Assembly: GCF_023061285.1 (NCBI RefSeq)
Contig: NZ_JAKGAM010000009.1
Span: 62,001 to 126,000 of the forward strand
Reading direction: 5' to 3'
Length of the DNA: 64,000 bases
Source of the DNA: Chromohalobacter nigrandesensis
GTDB lineage: Bacteria; Pseudomonadota; Gammaproteobacteria; Pseudomonadales; Halomonadaceae
Position 1 is the stretch's first letter; each line of letters opens with the position of its first letter. The notes beneath the pieces are model-generated. The model was not told the DNA's origin. It saw only the letters and a list, made by a program, of their open reading frames with translations, and did not search any database. The translations under genes and the position numbers were made by a program. Below are positions 16,872 through 27,521 of this stretch, one piece after another.

Positions 16872-17381
16872 TTACGACAAGGCGCGCGGTGGGGAGGAAT
16901 CGCCAACGCCGGCCCCAGGCGAATGCGCAGCATGCAGGCGCGCGATCAATTGATCTTCGAGCGCGAAGCGCTCGGTCAGGGCCTTGCTCAGACGTTCCAG
17001 CCAGGCCGGCAGGCGTGTCACGTAATGCTGACAGCGCGTAGGTGTCGAGTAATCGTTGTCGAACTCCAGCACCATCTGCGTGGACATCTCCAGGCGTTCA
17101 AGCAGCCGGTCGGCCAGGGCCAAGGCGTCTCGGTCGTCGAACGCTACCGCTTCGTCACGCAGTTGCGGATAGACCTCGAAATGGCCGCCGCTGATATAGT
17201 CCATCAGGGCTTCGCTGAAGGCATCGATGCGCGCCTTGGAGACCGCTGCCAGTTCCGCGTCGCAGGCCTCACGCAGCTCCATCAGCATCACCAGCATGTC
17301 GTAGCGCTGTTGCAGCCAGCGGTCGATGAGCGTGTGTACTCCGCCCCAGCGCTCGAGTGCCGTCTTGGTATCTTCCAGCAT
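16872..17381 (-). CDS. rsd: Sigma D regulator Rsd/AlgQ
   Basis: A 169-residue all-helical protein that binds the housekeeping sigma factor (region 4) and so frees core polymerase for alternative sigma factors. The N-terminus MLEDTKTALERWGGVHTLIDRWL is the family signature, and FDNDYSTPTRCQHYVTRLPAWLERLS is also conserved with AlgQ. In Pseudomonas the homologue AlgQ promotes alginate production. The neighbouring dsbB is also next to algQ in Pseudomonas, which supports the call. The last 15 residues are low-complexity. Confidence 0.92.
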   Translation of the reverse strand: MLEDTKTALERWGGVHTLIDRWLQQRYDMLVMLMELREACDAELAAVSKARIDAFSEALMDYISGGHFEVYPQLRDEAVAFDDRDALALADRLLERLEMSTQMVLEFDNDYSTPTRCQHYVTRLPAWLERLSKALTERFALEDQLIARLHAAHSPGAGVGDSSPPRALS

Positions 17382-17461
17382 GGTGAATCTCCCCCGTCAT
17401 GGCCGCGTGAGCCACACTCCCTGACATTGAAGAAGGCAGCTCCTGCCGCCTTCCCGCCCCC

Positions 17462-17986
17462 TCAACGGCGGCGAATCACGATACCGGCCAGCATGCCCAG
17501 CGGAATCAACAGCAGCACGGCGAATCCTACCAGCGTCCATTGCGGTATCGACATGCCCAGCAGCAGGCCGTGTATCTCGGCGCACTCTCCCGAACCGGCT
17601 AGCACTCGCGAGATTACGCCCCACAATGGCAGCACTTCCATCATGTAGTCCAGCCCCGGACCGCAACTAGGCACGCTTTCCGGTGGCAGCGACTGCAACC
17701 ATACGTGACGCGCGGCGACCGCCACGCCCAGCGCTGCGGCCAGGGCGCCCAGACCGGCGTAGACGCCGCGCCCGATGCGCCCTGCAGGATTATGCACCGC
17801 CCCCACGGCGAAGACGAGCGCTGTAAGCAATACCGCAATGCGTTGACCGATACACAGCGGGCAAGGCGTCAACCCATAGACATATTGCAATACCAACGCC
17901 ACGCCCATCATCAGCACGCACATCGCCAGGCCCAGCAAGCAGCCTCGACGCACGTTCATCGCGGCCAATCGGGTAATCATCGTCAC
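17462..17986 (-). CDS. dsbB: Disulfide bond formation protein DsbB
   Basis: A 174-residue inner-membrane protein with four predicted helices that reoxidises DsbA and passes electrons to quinone. The first periplasmic redox pair is C42-P-L-C45 in TPCPLCIGQR. The second pair is C108 (PSCGPGLDYM) and C135 (GSGECAE). The MEVLPLWGVI segment between them is typical. Starts at 17986 and 17980 are both possible. No dsbA lies nearby. Confidence 0.94.
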   Translation of the reverse strand: MTMITRLAAMNVRRGCLLGLAMCVLMMGVALVLQYVYGLTPCPLCIGQRIAVLLTALVFAVGAVHNPAGRIGRGVYAGLGALAAALGVAVAARHVWLQSLPPESVPSCGPGLDYMMEVLPLWGVISRVLAGSGECAEIHGLLLGMSIPQWTLVGFAVLLLIPLGMLAGIVIRRR

Positions 17987-18035
17987 GTCTCCTCAGGCAA
18001 TCCGACTAGTTTCGTGTTGGGTCTTTGCTTCGCTC

Positions 18036-18072
18036 ATAAAAAGGCCCGTGCGGCAGGCGCAGCACGGGCCTT
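18036..18072 (-). terminator. Rho-independent terminator after gshA
   Basis: An 11-bp perfect stem (18041-18051 with 18062-18072, AAGGCCCGTGC/GCACGGGCCTT) with a 10-base loop, followed on the minus strand by a T-run at 18040-18036. It lies 16 bp past the gshA stop. Confidence 0.9.
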
Positions 18073-18087
18073 GGACAATGCTTCGAC

Positions 18088-19683
18088 TCACGCGACGCTG
18101 AGAGGTTTACCCGCGCGCTCGAAATAATGCGCCAGAAAGGTCTCGAAATCCTCGTGATCGGCGCGTTCGATATCGCCTTGCTGCTGATGCGAGGTTTCGA
18201 CGAGCTGCTCGAACAACGCCTGCCGCGCACGATCCATGGGCGCCTCACGCAGCTCGGCAGCCTGTTGCTCGGCCAGGGCACGCATCTGGTCGAGGTATTC
18301 GACGCCTTCATTGACCAACTGAGAATAAAGCTGGCCGGACGGTGTCAATTCGGGGTCGTCGAGGCGCGGTGCGAGTGCTGAGAGGGCGTCGCGATGCGGG
18401 GTGCCCTCCTCATTGGTATCGAGCAGATCGGCGACTCCATCGAGCTCGGCGAAGATATCGTGGCCCCAGTCACGCAGATAGCGCTGGCGACCAGCGGCGT
18501 TCAGCATCAGCTCCGGATCGCGGCCGCGTTCTACCACCAGGCGGCGATTGTCGTCGAGGCGGTCGCACTCCTCGTCGGGAATCCACGGGCTCTCGGAGAG
18601 CAGACACCACAGCAGGAAGGTATCCAAAAAGCGCATCTGGGTTGCGTCGATGCCCAGCGGCGTGAATGGATCGAGATCCAGACAACGTACCTCGATGTAT
18701 TCGACACCGCGTGCCTCGAGCGCCTGGGACGGCGTCTCGTCGTGGCGCGCCACCCGCTTGGGGCGAATATCGCTGTAATATTCGTTCTCGATCTGCAGGA
18801 TATTGGCGTTGAGCTGGCGCCAGTCGCCGTCGACATTGACGCCGAAGCGCTGATAGTCCGGCCACGGCGTACTGATCGCATGGCGCAGCGTGCCCACGTA
18901 GTTGGACAACGAGTTGAAGCAGATCTTGAGCTGCTCCTGCACCTTGTTCTGATAGCCCAGATCGGACATCCGCAGGCTGGTGGCGTAACGCCCCGCCAAC
19001 GTGTGCTCGCCCACCGCTTCGAGATGATCCGGCGCCGGACCGGTCAGGAAGCTGCGATCCACTGCCGGCGACGCACCGAACAGGTACAACAGCAACCAAC
19101 TGTGGCGCCGGAAGTTACGGATCAGGTCGAAATAGCGGCTCGAGCGATAGCCATCCAGATTCTCGCCGTCGCGGCCTTCTAGTTCACGCAGCATCGGCCA
19201 CAGATTCTCGGGCAGCGACACGTTGTAGTGGACGCCAGCGATGGATTGCATGATGCGCCCATAACGCACGTCGAGCCCCTTGCGGTAGACGTGCTTCATA
19301 GTGCCGACATTGGAAGTGCCGTAATCAGCGATGGTCACGCTGTCATTGCCATCCAGGCGGCTTGGCATGCTTGCCGGCCAGATCAATTCGTCGCCGAGCT
19401 GCCGATAGCTGTAGCGCAGCAAATCGCCGAGAAACGCCATGGCGTCGTCGGGGCGACAGTAGACCGGCGTGATGTACTCGAGCAATGCCTCCGAGTAATC
19501 GGTGGTGATATAGGGATGCGCGAGCTTGGAGCCCAGGGCATGGGGATGGGGCGTCTGGGCGATGCGCCCGGCACCATCGACGCGCAAGCCTTCCTTCTCG
19601 ATGCCGCGGCGCAAGCGGCCGAATCGCCCCTGGCGGGCCAGCCCATGCATGCGCGCAATGGCGGTGGCGAGTGTCTCGGACAA
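18088..19683 (-). CDS. gshA: Glutamate-cysteine ligase, proteobacterial type
   Basis: Catalyses the ATP-dependent first step of glutathione synthesis. The product is 531 residues from a TTG start at 19683, against 518 in E. coli. Conserved stretches include RRGIEKEGLRVD, ITTDYSEALLEYITPV, LPENLWPMLRE, GYQNKVQEQLKICFNSLSNY (in two parts) and YIEVRCLDLDPFTP. The TTG has AGGGA seven bases upstream. Alternative GTG starts at 19698 and 19713 would add 5 or 10 residues, and a GGGA also precedes the latter, so the exact start is uncertain. It is a single-gene unit with its own terminator. Confidence 0.93.
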   Translation of the reverse strand: MSETLATAIARMHGLARQGRFGRLRRGIEKEGLRVDGAGRIAQTPHPHALGSKLAHPYITTDYSEALLEYITPVYCRPDDAMAFLGDLLRYSYRQLGDELIWPASMPSRLDGNDSVTIADYGTSNVGTMKHVYRKGLDVRYGRIMQSIAGVHYNVSLPENLWPMLRELEGRDGENLDGYRSSRYFDLIRNFRRHSWLLLYLFGASPAVDRSFLTGPAPDHLEAVGEHTLAGRYATSLRMSDLGYQNKVQEQLKICFNSLSNYVGTLRHAISTPWPDYQRFGVNVDGDWRQLNANILQIENEYYSDIRPKRVARHDETPSQALEARGVEYIEVRCLDLDPFTPLGIDATQMRFLDTFLLWCLLSESPWIPDEECDRLDDNRRLVVERGRDPELMLNAAGRQRYLRDWGHDIFAELDGVADLLDTNEEGTPHRDALSALAPRLDDPELTPSGQLYSQLVNEGVEYLDQMRALAEQQAAELREAPMDRARQALFEQLVETSHQQQGDIERADHEDFETFLAHYFERAGKPLSVA

Positions 19684-19901
19684 GATAAATTCCCTCACGT
19701 CTGGAAAAAGCACGGCTTTTCCCGGGTGTCACCGGTGGATCATGTCTTGCCGGCGTCGCCGGCCGACTTCGTATCTGCGACTAACGGCACCATTGCCGGA
19801 AAGTTCCCGGCGTGCCGTCGGCCCCCTGAGCGCGCCGCATGAAAAAACCATTATGGAGGCAGCCGGCCACCTTTCAAGGCAAACTGCGCTCACGCGATCC
19901 A

Positions 19902-22229
19902 TCACGATTGGCGACGTGCCTTCGCCAACGCCTCGCCGAGTGCGCCGAGCCCCGCGCTCTCCGGTTTCGACTCGCGCTTGTCGCCCCCGCCACGCTGGCC
20001 ACGCGAGCGGCGCGGTTCGTCGCCGTGCGAGGCATCACTCGGCGTATCGCCCATACGCATGGACAAGCCGATCCGGGAGCGCTCGAGATCCACCTGCATG
20101 ACCTTCACCTTGACGATATCGCCGGCCTTGACCACCTGGCGCGGGTCTTCGACGAACTTCTCGGAGAGCGCGGAGATATGCACCAGGCCATCCTGATGAA
20201 CGCCGATATCCACGAATGCCCCGAAGTGCGTGACGTTGGTCACGCTGCCTTCCAACACCATGCCCGGCTCGAGGTCCTTGAGGGTTTCCACACCTTCGCG
20301 GAACTCGGCGGCCTTGAACTCGGGGCGCGGGTCGCGGCCGGGCTTGTCGAGTTCCTTGAGAATATCGCTGATGGTGGGCACGCCGAAGGTATCGTCGACG
20401 TAATCGGCCGGATCGAGCGTCTTGAGGAAGCCACTATCGCCGATCACCCCGGCCAGATCACGCGCATGGCGCTGGGCAATGCGGTTGACCACAGCATAGG
20501 CCTCGGGATGCACGGCACTAGCGTCGAGCGGGTTGTCGCCGTCCGCGATGCGCAAGAAGCCCGCGCACTGCTCGAAGGTCTTGGGCCCCAGCCGGCTGAC
20601 ATCCAGCAACTCACGACGCGACGCAAAGCGTCCCTTGGCGTCGCGTTGGGCGACAATATTCTCGGCCAGCGTCGGATTGAGACCGGAAACACGCGACAGC
20701 AATGCACCGGACGCAGTGTTGAGCTCGACACCCACGGCGTTGACGCAGTCCTCGATGACCGCCTCCAGACTGCGCGAGAGCTGGACCTGTGAAACGTCGT
20801 GCTGATACTGGCCGACGCCGATGGACTTGGGCTCGATCTTGACCAATTCGGCGAGCGGGTCCTGCAGGCGCCGAGCGATGGAGATCGCCCCACGCACAGT
20901 GACATCGAGCTGCGGAAATTCCCGCGAGGCAAGCTCGGAGGCCGAATACACCGAGGCCCCAGCTTCGCTGACCATGACCTTGGCAAGCGGCCGCGATGCC
21001 TGCTTGACCAGTTCGCCGGCAAGCTTGTCGGTCTCGCGGCTGGCGGTGCCATTGCCTACCGCGACCAACGCCACGTCATGCTTGTCGACCAGCGCCGCCA
21101 GCGTGGTCAGCGCCTGATCCCAGCGCTGCTGCGGCGCATGCGGATAGATCACCGTATCTTCCAGATACTTGCCAGTGGCATCGACGACCACCACCTTGCA
21201 ACCGGTGCGCAGTCCCGGGTCGATGGCCAGAGTGGCCTTGGCGCCGGCCGGCGCCGCCAGCAAAAGATCCTTGAGATTGGCGGCGAATACCTCGATGGCC
21301 TCGCGCTCGGCGCGTTCGCGCAGGCGGCTCATCAACTCGGTCTCGAGGTGGGTGTAGAGCTTGACCCTCCAGGTCCAGCGCACCACCTCCTTGAGCCAGC
21401 GCGAGGCCGGCCGCGTGGCAGTGAGCGCCACGCCGACGTGCTTGGCGATGGCGACTTCGGCGGGATGAATCTCGGCGTCTTCCTCGCCGGGCAGGCGAAT
21501 CGCCAACGACAGCACGCCCTCGTTGCGCCCCCGAAACATGGCCAGCGCACGATGCGAAGGCGCTTTGGCAAATGGCTCGTCGTGTTCGAAGTAATCGGAG
21601 AACTTCGCGCCCTCTTGCTCCTTGCCGCTCATCACGCGCGAGACAAGCTGCCCTTCGCTCCACAGCCGTTCGCGTAGCTGCCCAACCAAATCGGGATCTT
21701 CGCTGAACCGCTCCATGAGGATCTGCTTGGCGCCATCCAAGGCAGCCTTGGCATCTTCGATGACGGGCGTATCGCCCTCGGCGGCGCGAATATATTGTGC
21801 CGCTTCGGTTTCAGGGTCGAGATCTGGGTCAGCCAACAGCGCCTCAGCCAGTGGTTCGAGCCCCGCTTCCCGGGCGATCTGCGCCTTGGTGCGACGCTTC
21901 TTCTTATAAGGGAGGTACAAATCCTCGAGGCGCTGCTTGGTATCGGCGGCCTCGATCTGCGCGGCCAGAGCGTCGCTCAGCTTGCCCTGTTCGTCGATGC
22001 TGGCGAGCACCGCGCCACGCCGTTCCTCCAGCTCGCGCAAATAGCGCAGGCGCTCTTCCAGCGTGCGTAGCTGGATGTCATCCAGGCCGCCGGTGGCTTC
22101 CTTGCGGTAACGAGAGATGAAGGGCACGGTGGCGGCGCCGTCGAGCAACGCTACGGCGGCACTCACCTGCTGGGAGCGAACGGCGAGCTCGTCGGCGAGC
22201 CGAGCAACGATCTTGAGATTGGCGTCCAT
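19902..22229 (-). CDS. tex: Tex family RNA-binding transcription accessory protein
   Basis: A 775-residue protein (E. coli YhgF is 773). Domains: N-terminal Tex helical region ([16 protein letters not shown], about 38-53), a YqgF/RuvC-like domain ([20 protein letters not shown]), helix-hairpin-helix motifs ([19 protein letters not shown]), and a C-terminal S1 domain (about 640-710, [20 protein letters not shown]). A Ser/Arg/Gly-rich tail follows. It binds RNA and is linked to transcription elongation and stress tolerance in other species. The start [11 protein letters not shown] has an AAGGA site. The last codons end in a basic tail (LAKARRQS). Confidence 0.95.
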   Translation of the reverse strand: MDANLKIVARLADELAVRSQQVSAAVALLDGAATVPFISRYRKEATGGLDDIQLRTLEERLRYLRELEERRGAVLASIDEQGKLSDALAAQIEAADTKQRLEDLYLPYKKKRRTKAQIAREAGLEPLAEALLADPDLDPETEAAQYIRAAEGDTPVIEDAKAALDGAKQILMERFSEDPDLVGQLRERLWSEGQLVSRVMSGKEQEGAKFSDYFEHDEPFAKAPSHRALAMFRGRNEGVLSLAIRLPGEEDAEIHPAEVAIAKHVGVALTATRPASRWLKEVVRWTWRVKLYTHLETELMSRLRERAEREAIEVFAANLKDLLLAAPAGAKATLAIDPGLRTGCKVVVVDATGKYLEDTVIYPHAPQQRWDQALTTLAALVDKHDVALVAVGNGTASRETDKLAGELVKQASRPLAKVMVSEAGASVYSASELASREFPQLDVTVRGAISIARRLQDPLAELVKIEPKSIGVGQYQHDVSQVQLSRSLEAVIEDCVNAVGVELNTASGALLSRVSGLNPTLAENIVAQRDAKGRFASRRELLDVSRLGPKTFEQCAGFLRIADGDNPLDASAVHPEAYAVVNRIAQRHARDLAGVIGDSGFLKTLDPADYVDDTFGVPTISDILKELDKPGRDPRPEFKAAEFREGVETLKDLEPGMVLEGSVTNVTHFGAFVDIGVHQDGLVHISALSEKFVEDPRQVVKAGDIVKVKVMQVDLERSRIGLSMRMGDTPSDASHGDEPRRSRGQRGGGDKRESKPESAGLGALGEALAKARRQS

Positions 22230-22323
22230 GATGTCCTTGAAGTTCCAGCGGCTGGCGATCCAGCGACAGAAAGTTCGCGACAAGGTATCACAACCGCCGA
22301 CGCGACGCAGACGATGGCCCTTT

Positions 22324-22830
22324 TCAGGAGGCCTCGTCGGGCACGAAGCGCAGTGCCAGACCGTTGTTGCACCAGCGCAGGCCGGTCGGCTCGGGGCCGT
22401 CCTCGAAGACGTGGCCCTGATGGCCGCCACAGCGCGCGCAGTGATACTCGGTGCGCGGAATCAACATCACGAAATCCAGCTCGGTCAGCAGGTGGCCTTC
22501 GATGTAATCGTAGAAGCTCGGCCAGCCGGTACCGGAGTCATACTTGGTGCGCGACGAGAACAACGGCAAATCGCAACCGGCGCAGCGGTATTCACCGGCG
22601 CGGGTTTCCTGGTCGAGCGGACTGCTGCCGGCCGGCTCGGTATCGGCCTCACGCAGGATACGATAGCGCTCCTCGCTGAGGCGCTCGCGCCACTCGGCGT
22701 CATCGAGCGTGAGCACCTCGACGTCCGCGCCCCGCTCCAGTGACAACTTGGGGCGTGCCAGGACGACACTCGGCACCGCGCCCAGCAAACCCGCGGCACC
22801 CAACCAGCCTAGAAAACGACGGCGATGCAT
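22324..22830 (-). CDS. msrB: Peptide-methionine (R)-S-oxide reductase with Tat-like signal
   Basis: A 168-residue MsrB. The N-terminus [19 protein letters not shown] is a twin-arginine-type signal or anchor, so the enzyme probably works outside the cytoplasm. Zinc cysteines are C83/C86 (RCAGC) and C131/C134 (HCARC). The catalytic Cys is C154 in RWCNNGLAL, where most MsrB enzymes read RYCxNSxxL, so the residues after the Cys are unusual. The start has an AGGAGG site. Thioredoxin normally recycles cytosolic MsrB; an exported copy would need another reductant source. It stands 94 bp upstream of tex on the same strand. Confidence 0.9.
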   Translation of the reverse strand: MHRRRFLGWLGAAGLLGAVPSVVLARPKLSLERGADVEVLTLDDAEWRERLSEERYRILREADTEPAGSSPLDQETRAGEYRCAGCDLPLFSSRTKYDSGTGWPSFYDYIEGHLLTELDFVMLIPRTEYHCARCGGHQGHVFEDGPEPTGLRWCNNGLALRFVPDEAS

Positions 22831-22917
22831 GACGTGCCCTCCTTGCAAGACATAACGGGGAGAGCCGATGGTCGACTTTCCCCGTTAGAGGCGAATTCCG
22901 CTGAATGGTTCGCGCCG

Positions 22918-24501
22918 TCAGGAAAGCGACGGACCGGCAGCGACGATGTCCTCGTCGACGCCATCGAACTTGGCGAAATTGGCGATGAATTTGTCCGCCA
23001 ACGCCTTCATGTGACGCTCGTAGTCGGCGCTGTCCGGCCACGCCTGGCGCGGGTCGAGCAGCATCGCATCGACGCCCGGAACGGCCACCGGCACGTCCAG
23101 ATTCAAGCCCTCGATGTGACGCGTCTCGACGTCCTTGAGATCGCCATTCTGGATCGCCGCGATGATGGCGCGCGTGGTGGGAATGGAAAAGCGCGAACCG
23201 CCCTCGCCATAGGCGCCACCGGTCCAGCCGGTATTGACCAGATACACGCGCGACTCGAAGGCCTCGACACGCTTGATCAACAGGTCGGCATACTCGCGCG
23301 CTGGACGCGGGAAGAACGGCGCGCCGAAGCAGGTCGAGAACGTTGCCTCCAGCCCTTCGGACGCTCCCATTTCGGTGGAACCGACCTTGGCGGTATAGCC
23401 AGACAGGAAGTGATAAGCCGCGGCTTCCTTGGACAACAGCGAGACCGGCGGCAGCACCCCGCTCATGTCGCAGGTCAGGAAGATGATCGCATTGGGCTCG
23501 CCAGCCAGGTTCTCGGGCACGCGCTTGTCGATGTGCTCGAGCGGATAGGCGGCGCGGGAGTTCTGAGTCAAGCCGTCATCGCTATAATCGGGATGGCGGT
23601 ACTCGTCGAGGACCACGTTCTCGAGCACCGTGCCGAAACGAATGGCTTTCCAGATGAGCGGCTCATTCTTCTCCGAGAGGTCGATGCACTTGGCATAGCA
23701 GCCGCCTTCCAGATTGAACACGGTGCCCTCACCCCAGCCATGCTCGTCGTCGCCGATCAGGTAGCGGTCGGGGTCGGCGGAGAGCGTGGTCTTGCCGGTA
23801 CCCGAGAGACCGAAGAACAGCGTGGTCTCGCCATCCTCACCCACGTTGGCGCTGCAGTGCATGGGCAGTACGTCTTTCTCGGGCAACAGGAAGTTTTGCA
23901 CCGAGAACATGGCCTTCTTCATCTCGCCGGCGTAGCGCATGCCGGCAATCAGCACGCGGCGCCGGGCGAAGTTGAGGATCACCGTACCGTCGGAATTCGT
24001 GCCATCACGCTCGGGCACGCATTCGAAATGCGGCGCGTTGAGGATCGTCCACTCGCTTTTGCTCTTGGGGTTGTAGCCTTCGGGACGCACGAACAGGGTC
24101 CGCCCGAAGAGGTTGTGCCAGGCGGTTTCGGTGGTCACGCGAATCGGCAGGTAATACTCGGGATCGGCGCCGACATGCAGTTCGGAAACGAAGTTGTCGC
24201 CCTCGGCCAGATAGTCTTCGACGCGCTCCCATAAGGCATCGAAACGCTCGGCGTCGAACGGCTGATTGACGCTACCCCAGTCGATCAAGTCGGCCGTGGA
24301 GGGTTCCTTGACGATGAACCGATCCTGGGGTGAGCGGCCGGTCCGCCGTCCGGTGTTCGTCACGAAGGCACCATTGTCGGCAAGATGGCCTTCGCCGCGC
24401 GCGATGGCATGCTCGATCAACGCGGCGCTGCTCAGATTGGTATGGGTCTGCACGGGACGTGCCTCGTTGGTTGCCGGGGAGGCGGCTTGGGTCATGGTCA
24501 T
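22918..24501 (-). CDS. pckA: Phosphoenolpyruvate carboxykinase (ATP)
   Basis: A 527-residue gluconeogenic enzyme converting oxaloacetate and ATP to PEP. The P-loop [11 protein letters not shown] is at about residues 231-241, with the kinase-2-like motif [20 protein letters not shown] after it. [13 protein letters not shown] and PARVYxx-type adenine contacts ([18 protein letters not shown]) fit the family. A roughly 200-bp space to hslO holds its promoter. It ends the conserved nudE-yrfG-hslR-hslO-pckA series. Confidence 0.97.
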   Translation of the reverse strand: MTMTQAASPATNEARPVQTHTNLSSAALIEHAIARGEGHLADNGAFVTNTGRRTGRSPQDRFIVKEPSTADLIDWGSVNQPFDAERFDALWERVEDYLAEGDNFVSELHVGADPEYYLPIRVTTETAWHNLFGRTLFVRPEGYNPKSKSEWTILNAPHFECVPERDGTNSDGTVILNFARRRVLIAGMRYAGEMKKAMFSVQNFLLPEKDVLPMHCSANVGEDGETTLFFGLSGTGKTTLSADPDRYLIGDDEHGWGEGTVFNLEGGCYAKCIDLSEKNEPLIWKAIRFGTVLENVVLDEYRHPDYSDDGLTQNSRAAYPLEHIDKRVPENLAGEPNAIIFLTCDMSGVLPPVSLLSKEAAAYHFLSGYTAKVGSTEMGASEGLEATFSTCFGAPFFPRPAREYADLLIKRVEAFESRVYLVNTGWTGGAYGEGGSRFSIPTTRAIIAAIQNGDLKDVETRHIEGLNLDVPVAVPGVDAMLLDPRQAWPDSADYERHMKALADKFIANFAKFDGVDEDIVAAGPSLS

Positions 24502-24698
24502 TATAGTGTCCTGGGCCCGGAGGGCGTTTCTCTCTCGTTAACCGATGCTTACTCGCCAGGACCACCCGGACAATGGGTTGTCTCTTGTGAGGCCAAGGCG
24601 AGACTGAGGGGGCGTCATTATGGCAAAAAGGCTCTACGCGGAAAACGTCACCAGCACGGTAATGACACTGCGCGCCCTTGGGCATGACGCGCGTCAGG

Positions 24699-25574
24699 TC
24701 AATGCAGCGTCGAGGATCCCGCACCCGGCGATTCGATAAGGGCCTCGATGTCGGCGGCACTGAAGCGATAATGGGTATGACAGAAATGGCATTGCGTTTC
24801 CACTTCGCCTTGTTCACGCACGATGTTGCGCAATTCTTCGACGCCCAAGCCATTCAAGGCATTGGCAATGCGCTCACGCGTACAGGTGCAGCCGAAGCGT
24901 AGCGTCTTGGGATCGAAGACGCGGGCGTGTTCCTCGTGAAAGAGGCGATGGAGCAGCTCGCGTTGCTCGAGATCGAGCAATTCCGCATCGCTGAGCGTGG
25001 TGGCCAGATACACGGTGCGCTCCCAGGCATCGGGGTCGCGATGAGCGCTATCATCGGGCAACTGCTGCAGAAGCATCCCCGCCGCACGGCTTCCATCGGC
25101 CGCCAGCCACAGGCGAGTGGCCAACTGTTCGGAGCGTGCGAAATAATCCTCCAGACAGGCGGCCAGACTATCGGCCTCCACGGCGACGATACCCTGATAA
25201 CGCTGCCCCTCGCGTGGGTCGAGCGTGATCACGATCTGCGCCTCACCGACCAGGGCCGTGAGCGAGGCGTTTTCCTCGGGAAGCGCCGCTTCATCATCGA
25301 GACGTGCGATGGCCCGCAAGTCGCCTCCGGGATTGGACTCCGCCATCAGCAAACGTACGGGGCCCTGGCCACGTACCTCGAGGCTTACGGTGCCATCGAG
25401 CTTGACCGTCTCGGTGAGCAGGGCCACAGCACTCAGTAGCTCGCCGAGCTGGCGGCTCACGGCCTGGGGATAGGCATGCTTGTCGAGCACCTCGGCGTAG
25501 GCCTGCTGCAGGCCGACGATTTCGCCGCGCACGTTGGTATCGTCGAAAAGGAAACGTTGGATCTGGTCGGTCAT
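24699..25574 (-). CDS. hslO: Redox-regulated chaperone Hsp33
   Basis: A 291-residue chaperone that is switched on by oxidation. The N-terminal substrate-binding domain is followed by the C-terminal zinc switch with cysteines C229, C231 (GCTC) and C262, C265 (CHFC). When reduced these bind zinc; disulfides unfold the linker and activate the holdase. All four cysteines are present. It follows hslR by 49 bp on the same strand, as in E. coli. Confidence 0.96.
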   Translation of the reverse strand: MTDQIQRFLFDDTNVRGEIVGLQQAYAEVLDKHAYPQAVSRQLGELLSAVALLTETVKLDGTVSLEVRGQGPVRLLMAESNPGGDLRAIARLDDEAALPEENASLTALVGEAQIVITLDPREGQRYQGIVAVEADSLAACLEDYFARSEQLATRLWLAADGSRAAGMLLQQLPDDSAHRDPDAWERTVYLATTLSDAELLDLEQRELLHRLFHEEHARVFDPKTLRFGCTCTRERIANALNGLGVEELRNIVREQGEVETQCHFCHTHYRFSAADIEALIESPGAGSSTLH

Positions 25575-25623
25575 GATGTTTCGTCGTCAGGTTGGGGAAA
25601 GCCGAAAGTAGGCCATGTCGGCT

Positions 25624-26016
25624 TCAATCGTCGAAGCCATGGCGCTGAAAGTCCTGAATCGCGCGGCGTTGCTTCTTGTCGGGGCGACCATGTGGCCCTT
25701 GCATGCTTTGATTAGCCAGGCGCCGATTCTTGGCTTCGCGCTCACGCCGCTCCTGGCTGGCCGCCGTTTCGCGGTACAGCGCACGGGCCTCGGCGGCGCC
25801 GCGACGTTGATCGGAGAGCCCCGTCACTTCGACTTCGAGCGTGTCCCAGCCTTGCGGCACCTTGAGCAAGGCGCCGAGCTCGACCATCTTGCTGGTCTTC
25901 ACCCGCCCACCATTGTAGTGGACCTTGCCCCCTTCAATGGCTTTCTTGGCCAGACCACGCGTCTTGAAGAAGCGCGCCGCCCATAGCCACTTGTCGATAC
26001 GGATCGTGTCGCTCAT
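25624..26016 (-). CDS. hslR: Ribosome-associated heat shock protein Hsp15
   Basis: A 130-residue S4-domain RNA-binding protein that recognises 50S subunits carrying stalled nascent chains. The N-terminus IRIDKWLWAARFFKTRGLA and VHYNGGRVKTSK are the S4 signatures. The C-terminal third is strongly basic and charged (QERREREAKNRRLANQS), as in E. coli Hsp15. The start MSDTIRID at 26016 is chosen by homology; an upstream in-frame ATG lacks support. Confidence 0.94.
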   Translation of the reverse strand: MSDTIRIDKWLWAARFFKTRGLAKKAIEGGKVHYNGGRVKTSKMVELGALLKVPQGWDTLEVEVTGLSDQRRGAAEARALYRETAASQERREREAKNRRLANQSMQGPHGRPDKKQRRAIQDFQRHGFDD

Positions 26017-26118
26017 GTTTTTTCCTGAATCGCCTGCTCCACATGCGGGGACACCCCACGAGCGCATCGTCTAACGTGGGCCCCGATGGGCGACTTTTCA
26101 AGGCGCCCTTAGGTGTAA

Positions 26119-26793
26119 TCAGCGCCGTGATGAACTCGGCATATCCTGCGGCAAGAGCGTGGCAAAACGCTCGAGGGCAATGAAGTTTTCCAGCTCACGC
26201 CCGGGACGCTGGCTGTCGGGCTGCTGGATACCCAACAGATAACGAATGCCGTATTCACGCGCGCTTTCCAGCACCGCAGGGTTGTCATCGATGAATAAGG
26301 TACGCGCGGGTTCGAAGGATTCGATATCCTGCAGCGCGAACCAGAACTCCGGTGCTTCCTTGGCGACACCTACATCCGCCGACGAGACGATAGCATCGAG
26401 ATACCCTTCAAGCCCGGTCAACGGCAGTTTGAGCGCCAGGCTTTCACGATCGGCGTTGGTCGCCAGCACGACACGCGGATGCGCTTCCTTGAGCCACTTG
26501 AGGAAATCCAGGGCATCGCCGCGCAAGCCGATCAAATGCTGCACCTCACGCTTGAGCGCAACCACGTCGACGCCCAACTCACGACTCCAATAAGCCAGGC
26601 TGTACCAATTGAGGGTGCCCTGCTCGCCAATGATACGTGAACGCAACGTATCGGCGTGATGGGCATCCAGCTTATGCAGTTCCACGTAGCGCTGCGGCAA
26701 GTGTTCCAGCCAGAAGTGGCTGTCGAAGTGCAAATCCAGCAGTGTGCCATCCATGTCGAGCAGCACAGTGTCGATGGCATTCCAGTCAACCAT
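26119..26793 (-). CDS. yrfG: HAD-type GMP/IMP nucleotidase YrfG
   Basis: A 224-residue HAD hydrolase. Motif I is LLDMDGTLLD with D13 and D15; motif II is VVLATNAD; motif III/IV is SSADVGVAKEAPEFW and TLFIDDNPAVL. It is expected to dephosphorylate purine nucleoside monophosphates. The ATG at 26793 has a GGGAG site. It lies between hslR and the divergent nudE, as in E. coli, except that igaA is absent. Confidence 0.93.
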   Translation of the reverse strand: MVDWNAIDTVLLDMDGTLLDLHFDSHFWLEHLPQRYVELHKLDAHHADTLRSRIIGEQGTLNWYSLAYWSRELGVDVVALKREVQHLIGLRGDALDFLKWLKEAHPRVVLATNADRESLALKLPLTGLEGYLDAIVSSADVGVAKEAPEFWFALQDIESFEPARTLFIDDNPAVLESAREYGIRYLLGIQQPDSQRPGRELENFIALERFATLLPQDMPSSSRR

Positions 26794-26874
26794 GGTGGGC
26801 TCCCGCCAGGGTGGATATCGAATCTAGAGTTACCTTATTGTACGCTGCATGACAGCTACCCGCACGGAGACACC

Positions 26875-27507
26875 ATGGCCTTTTCTTCTCACTACGCTGG
26901 CTCCACGCCGCCCGACGACACCGGCACAGGGCATCCCAAGCCACGCCTCTTGAACCGCCGTGAAGTCGCCCGCAGCCGCCTCTTTGCCATCGAAGAACTC
27001 GAGTTGCGCTTCGCCAACGGCGCCGAACGTACCTTCGAACGCCTCACGGGCAGCGGCAATGGCCATGGCGGTGGTGCCGTGATGATCGTCGCCATGCCGG
27101 ACCCGGAACATGTGTTGCTGATTCATGAATATGCCGCAGGCTTCGATGACTATGCCCTGACCTTGCCCAAAGGGCTCGTCGACCCCGGCGAAGACATCGT
27201 CAGTGCCGCCAACCGCGAATTGATGGAAGAATGCGGCATGGGCGCGCAACACATCGAGCCACTGGTGGAGCTCTCCCTGGCGCCGAACTACATGAGCCAC
27301 CGCATTCACGTCATGCTCGCCACCGACCTGTACGAGAAACGCTTACCCGGCGATGAACCCGAGCCCTTGATCGTCGAGCGTCATCCTCTTGAGGACATCG
27401 CCTCCCTATTGGCGCGGGAGGACTTCCACGAAGGACGCGCCATCGCCGCCCTGTTCATCGCACGCGATCGTCTACGCAACGAGCAAACCAGCGAACCATG
27501 GTGGTGA
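26875..27507 (+). CDS. nudE: ADP compounds hydrolase NudE
   Basis: A 210-residue Nudix enzyme acting on ADP-ribose, NADH and Ap3A-type compounds. The Nudix box is GLVDPGEDIVSAANRELMEE at about 100-119, then CG. LLIHEYAAGFDDYALTLPKG before it and LAPNYMSHRIHVMLATDLY after it are NudE features. The N-terminus is about 25 residues longer than in E. coli NudE and is Ser/Pro/Gly-rich. GGAGA precedes the ATG. It is divergent from yrfG with 81 bp between. Confidence 0.93.
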   Translation: MAFSSHYAGSTPPDDTGTGHPKPRLLNRREVARSRLFAIEELELRFANGAERTFERLTGSGNGHGGGAVMIVAMPDPEHVLLIHEYAAGFDDYALTLPKGLVDPGEDIVSAANRELMEECGMGAQHIEPLVELSLAPNYMSHRIHVMLATDLYEKRLPGDEPEPLIVERHPLEDIASLLAREDFHEGRAIAALFIARDRLRNEQTSEPWW

Positions 27508-27521
27508 GCCACGCCCCAACG

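Noticed and set aside
22825-24234. Open frame of 469 codons opposite pckA
   Set aside because: The other strand encodes a complete PEP carboxykinase; the antisense product has no recognisable motif.
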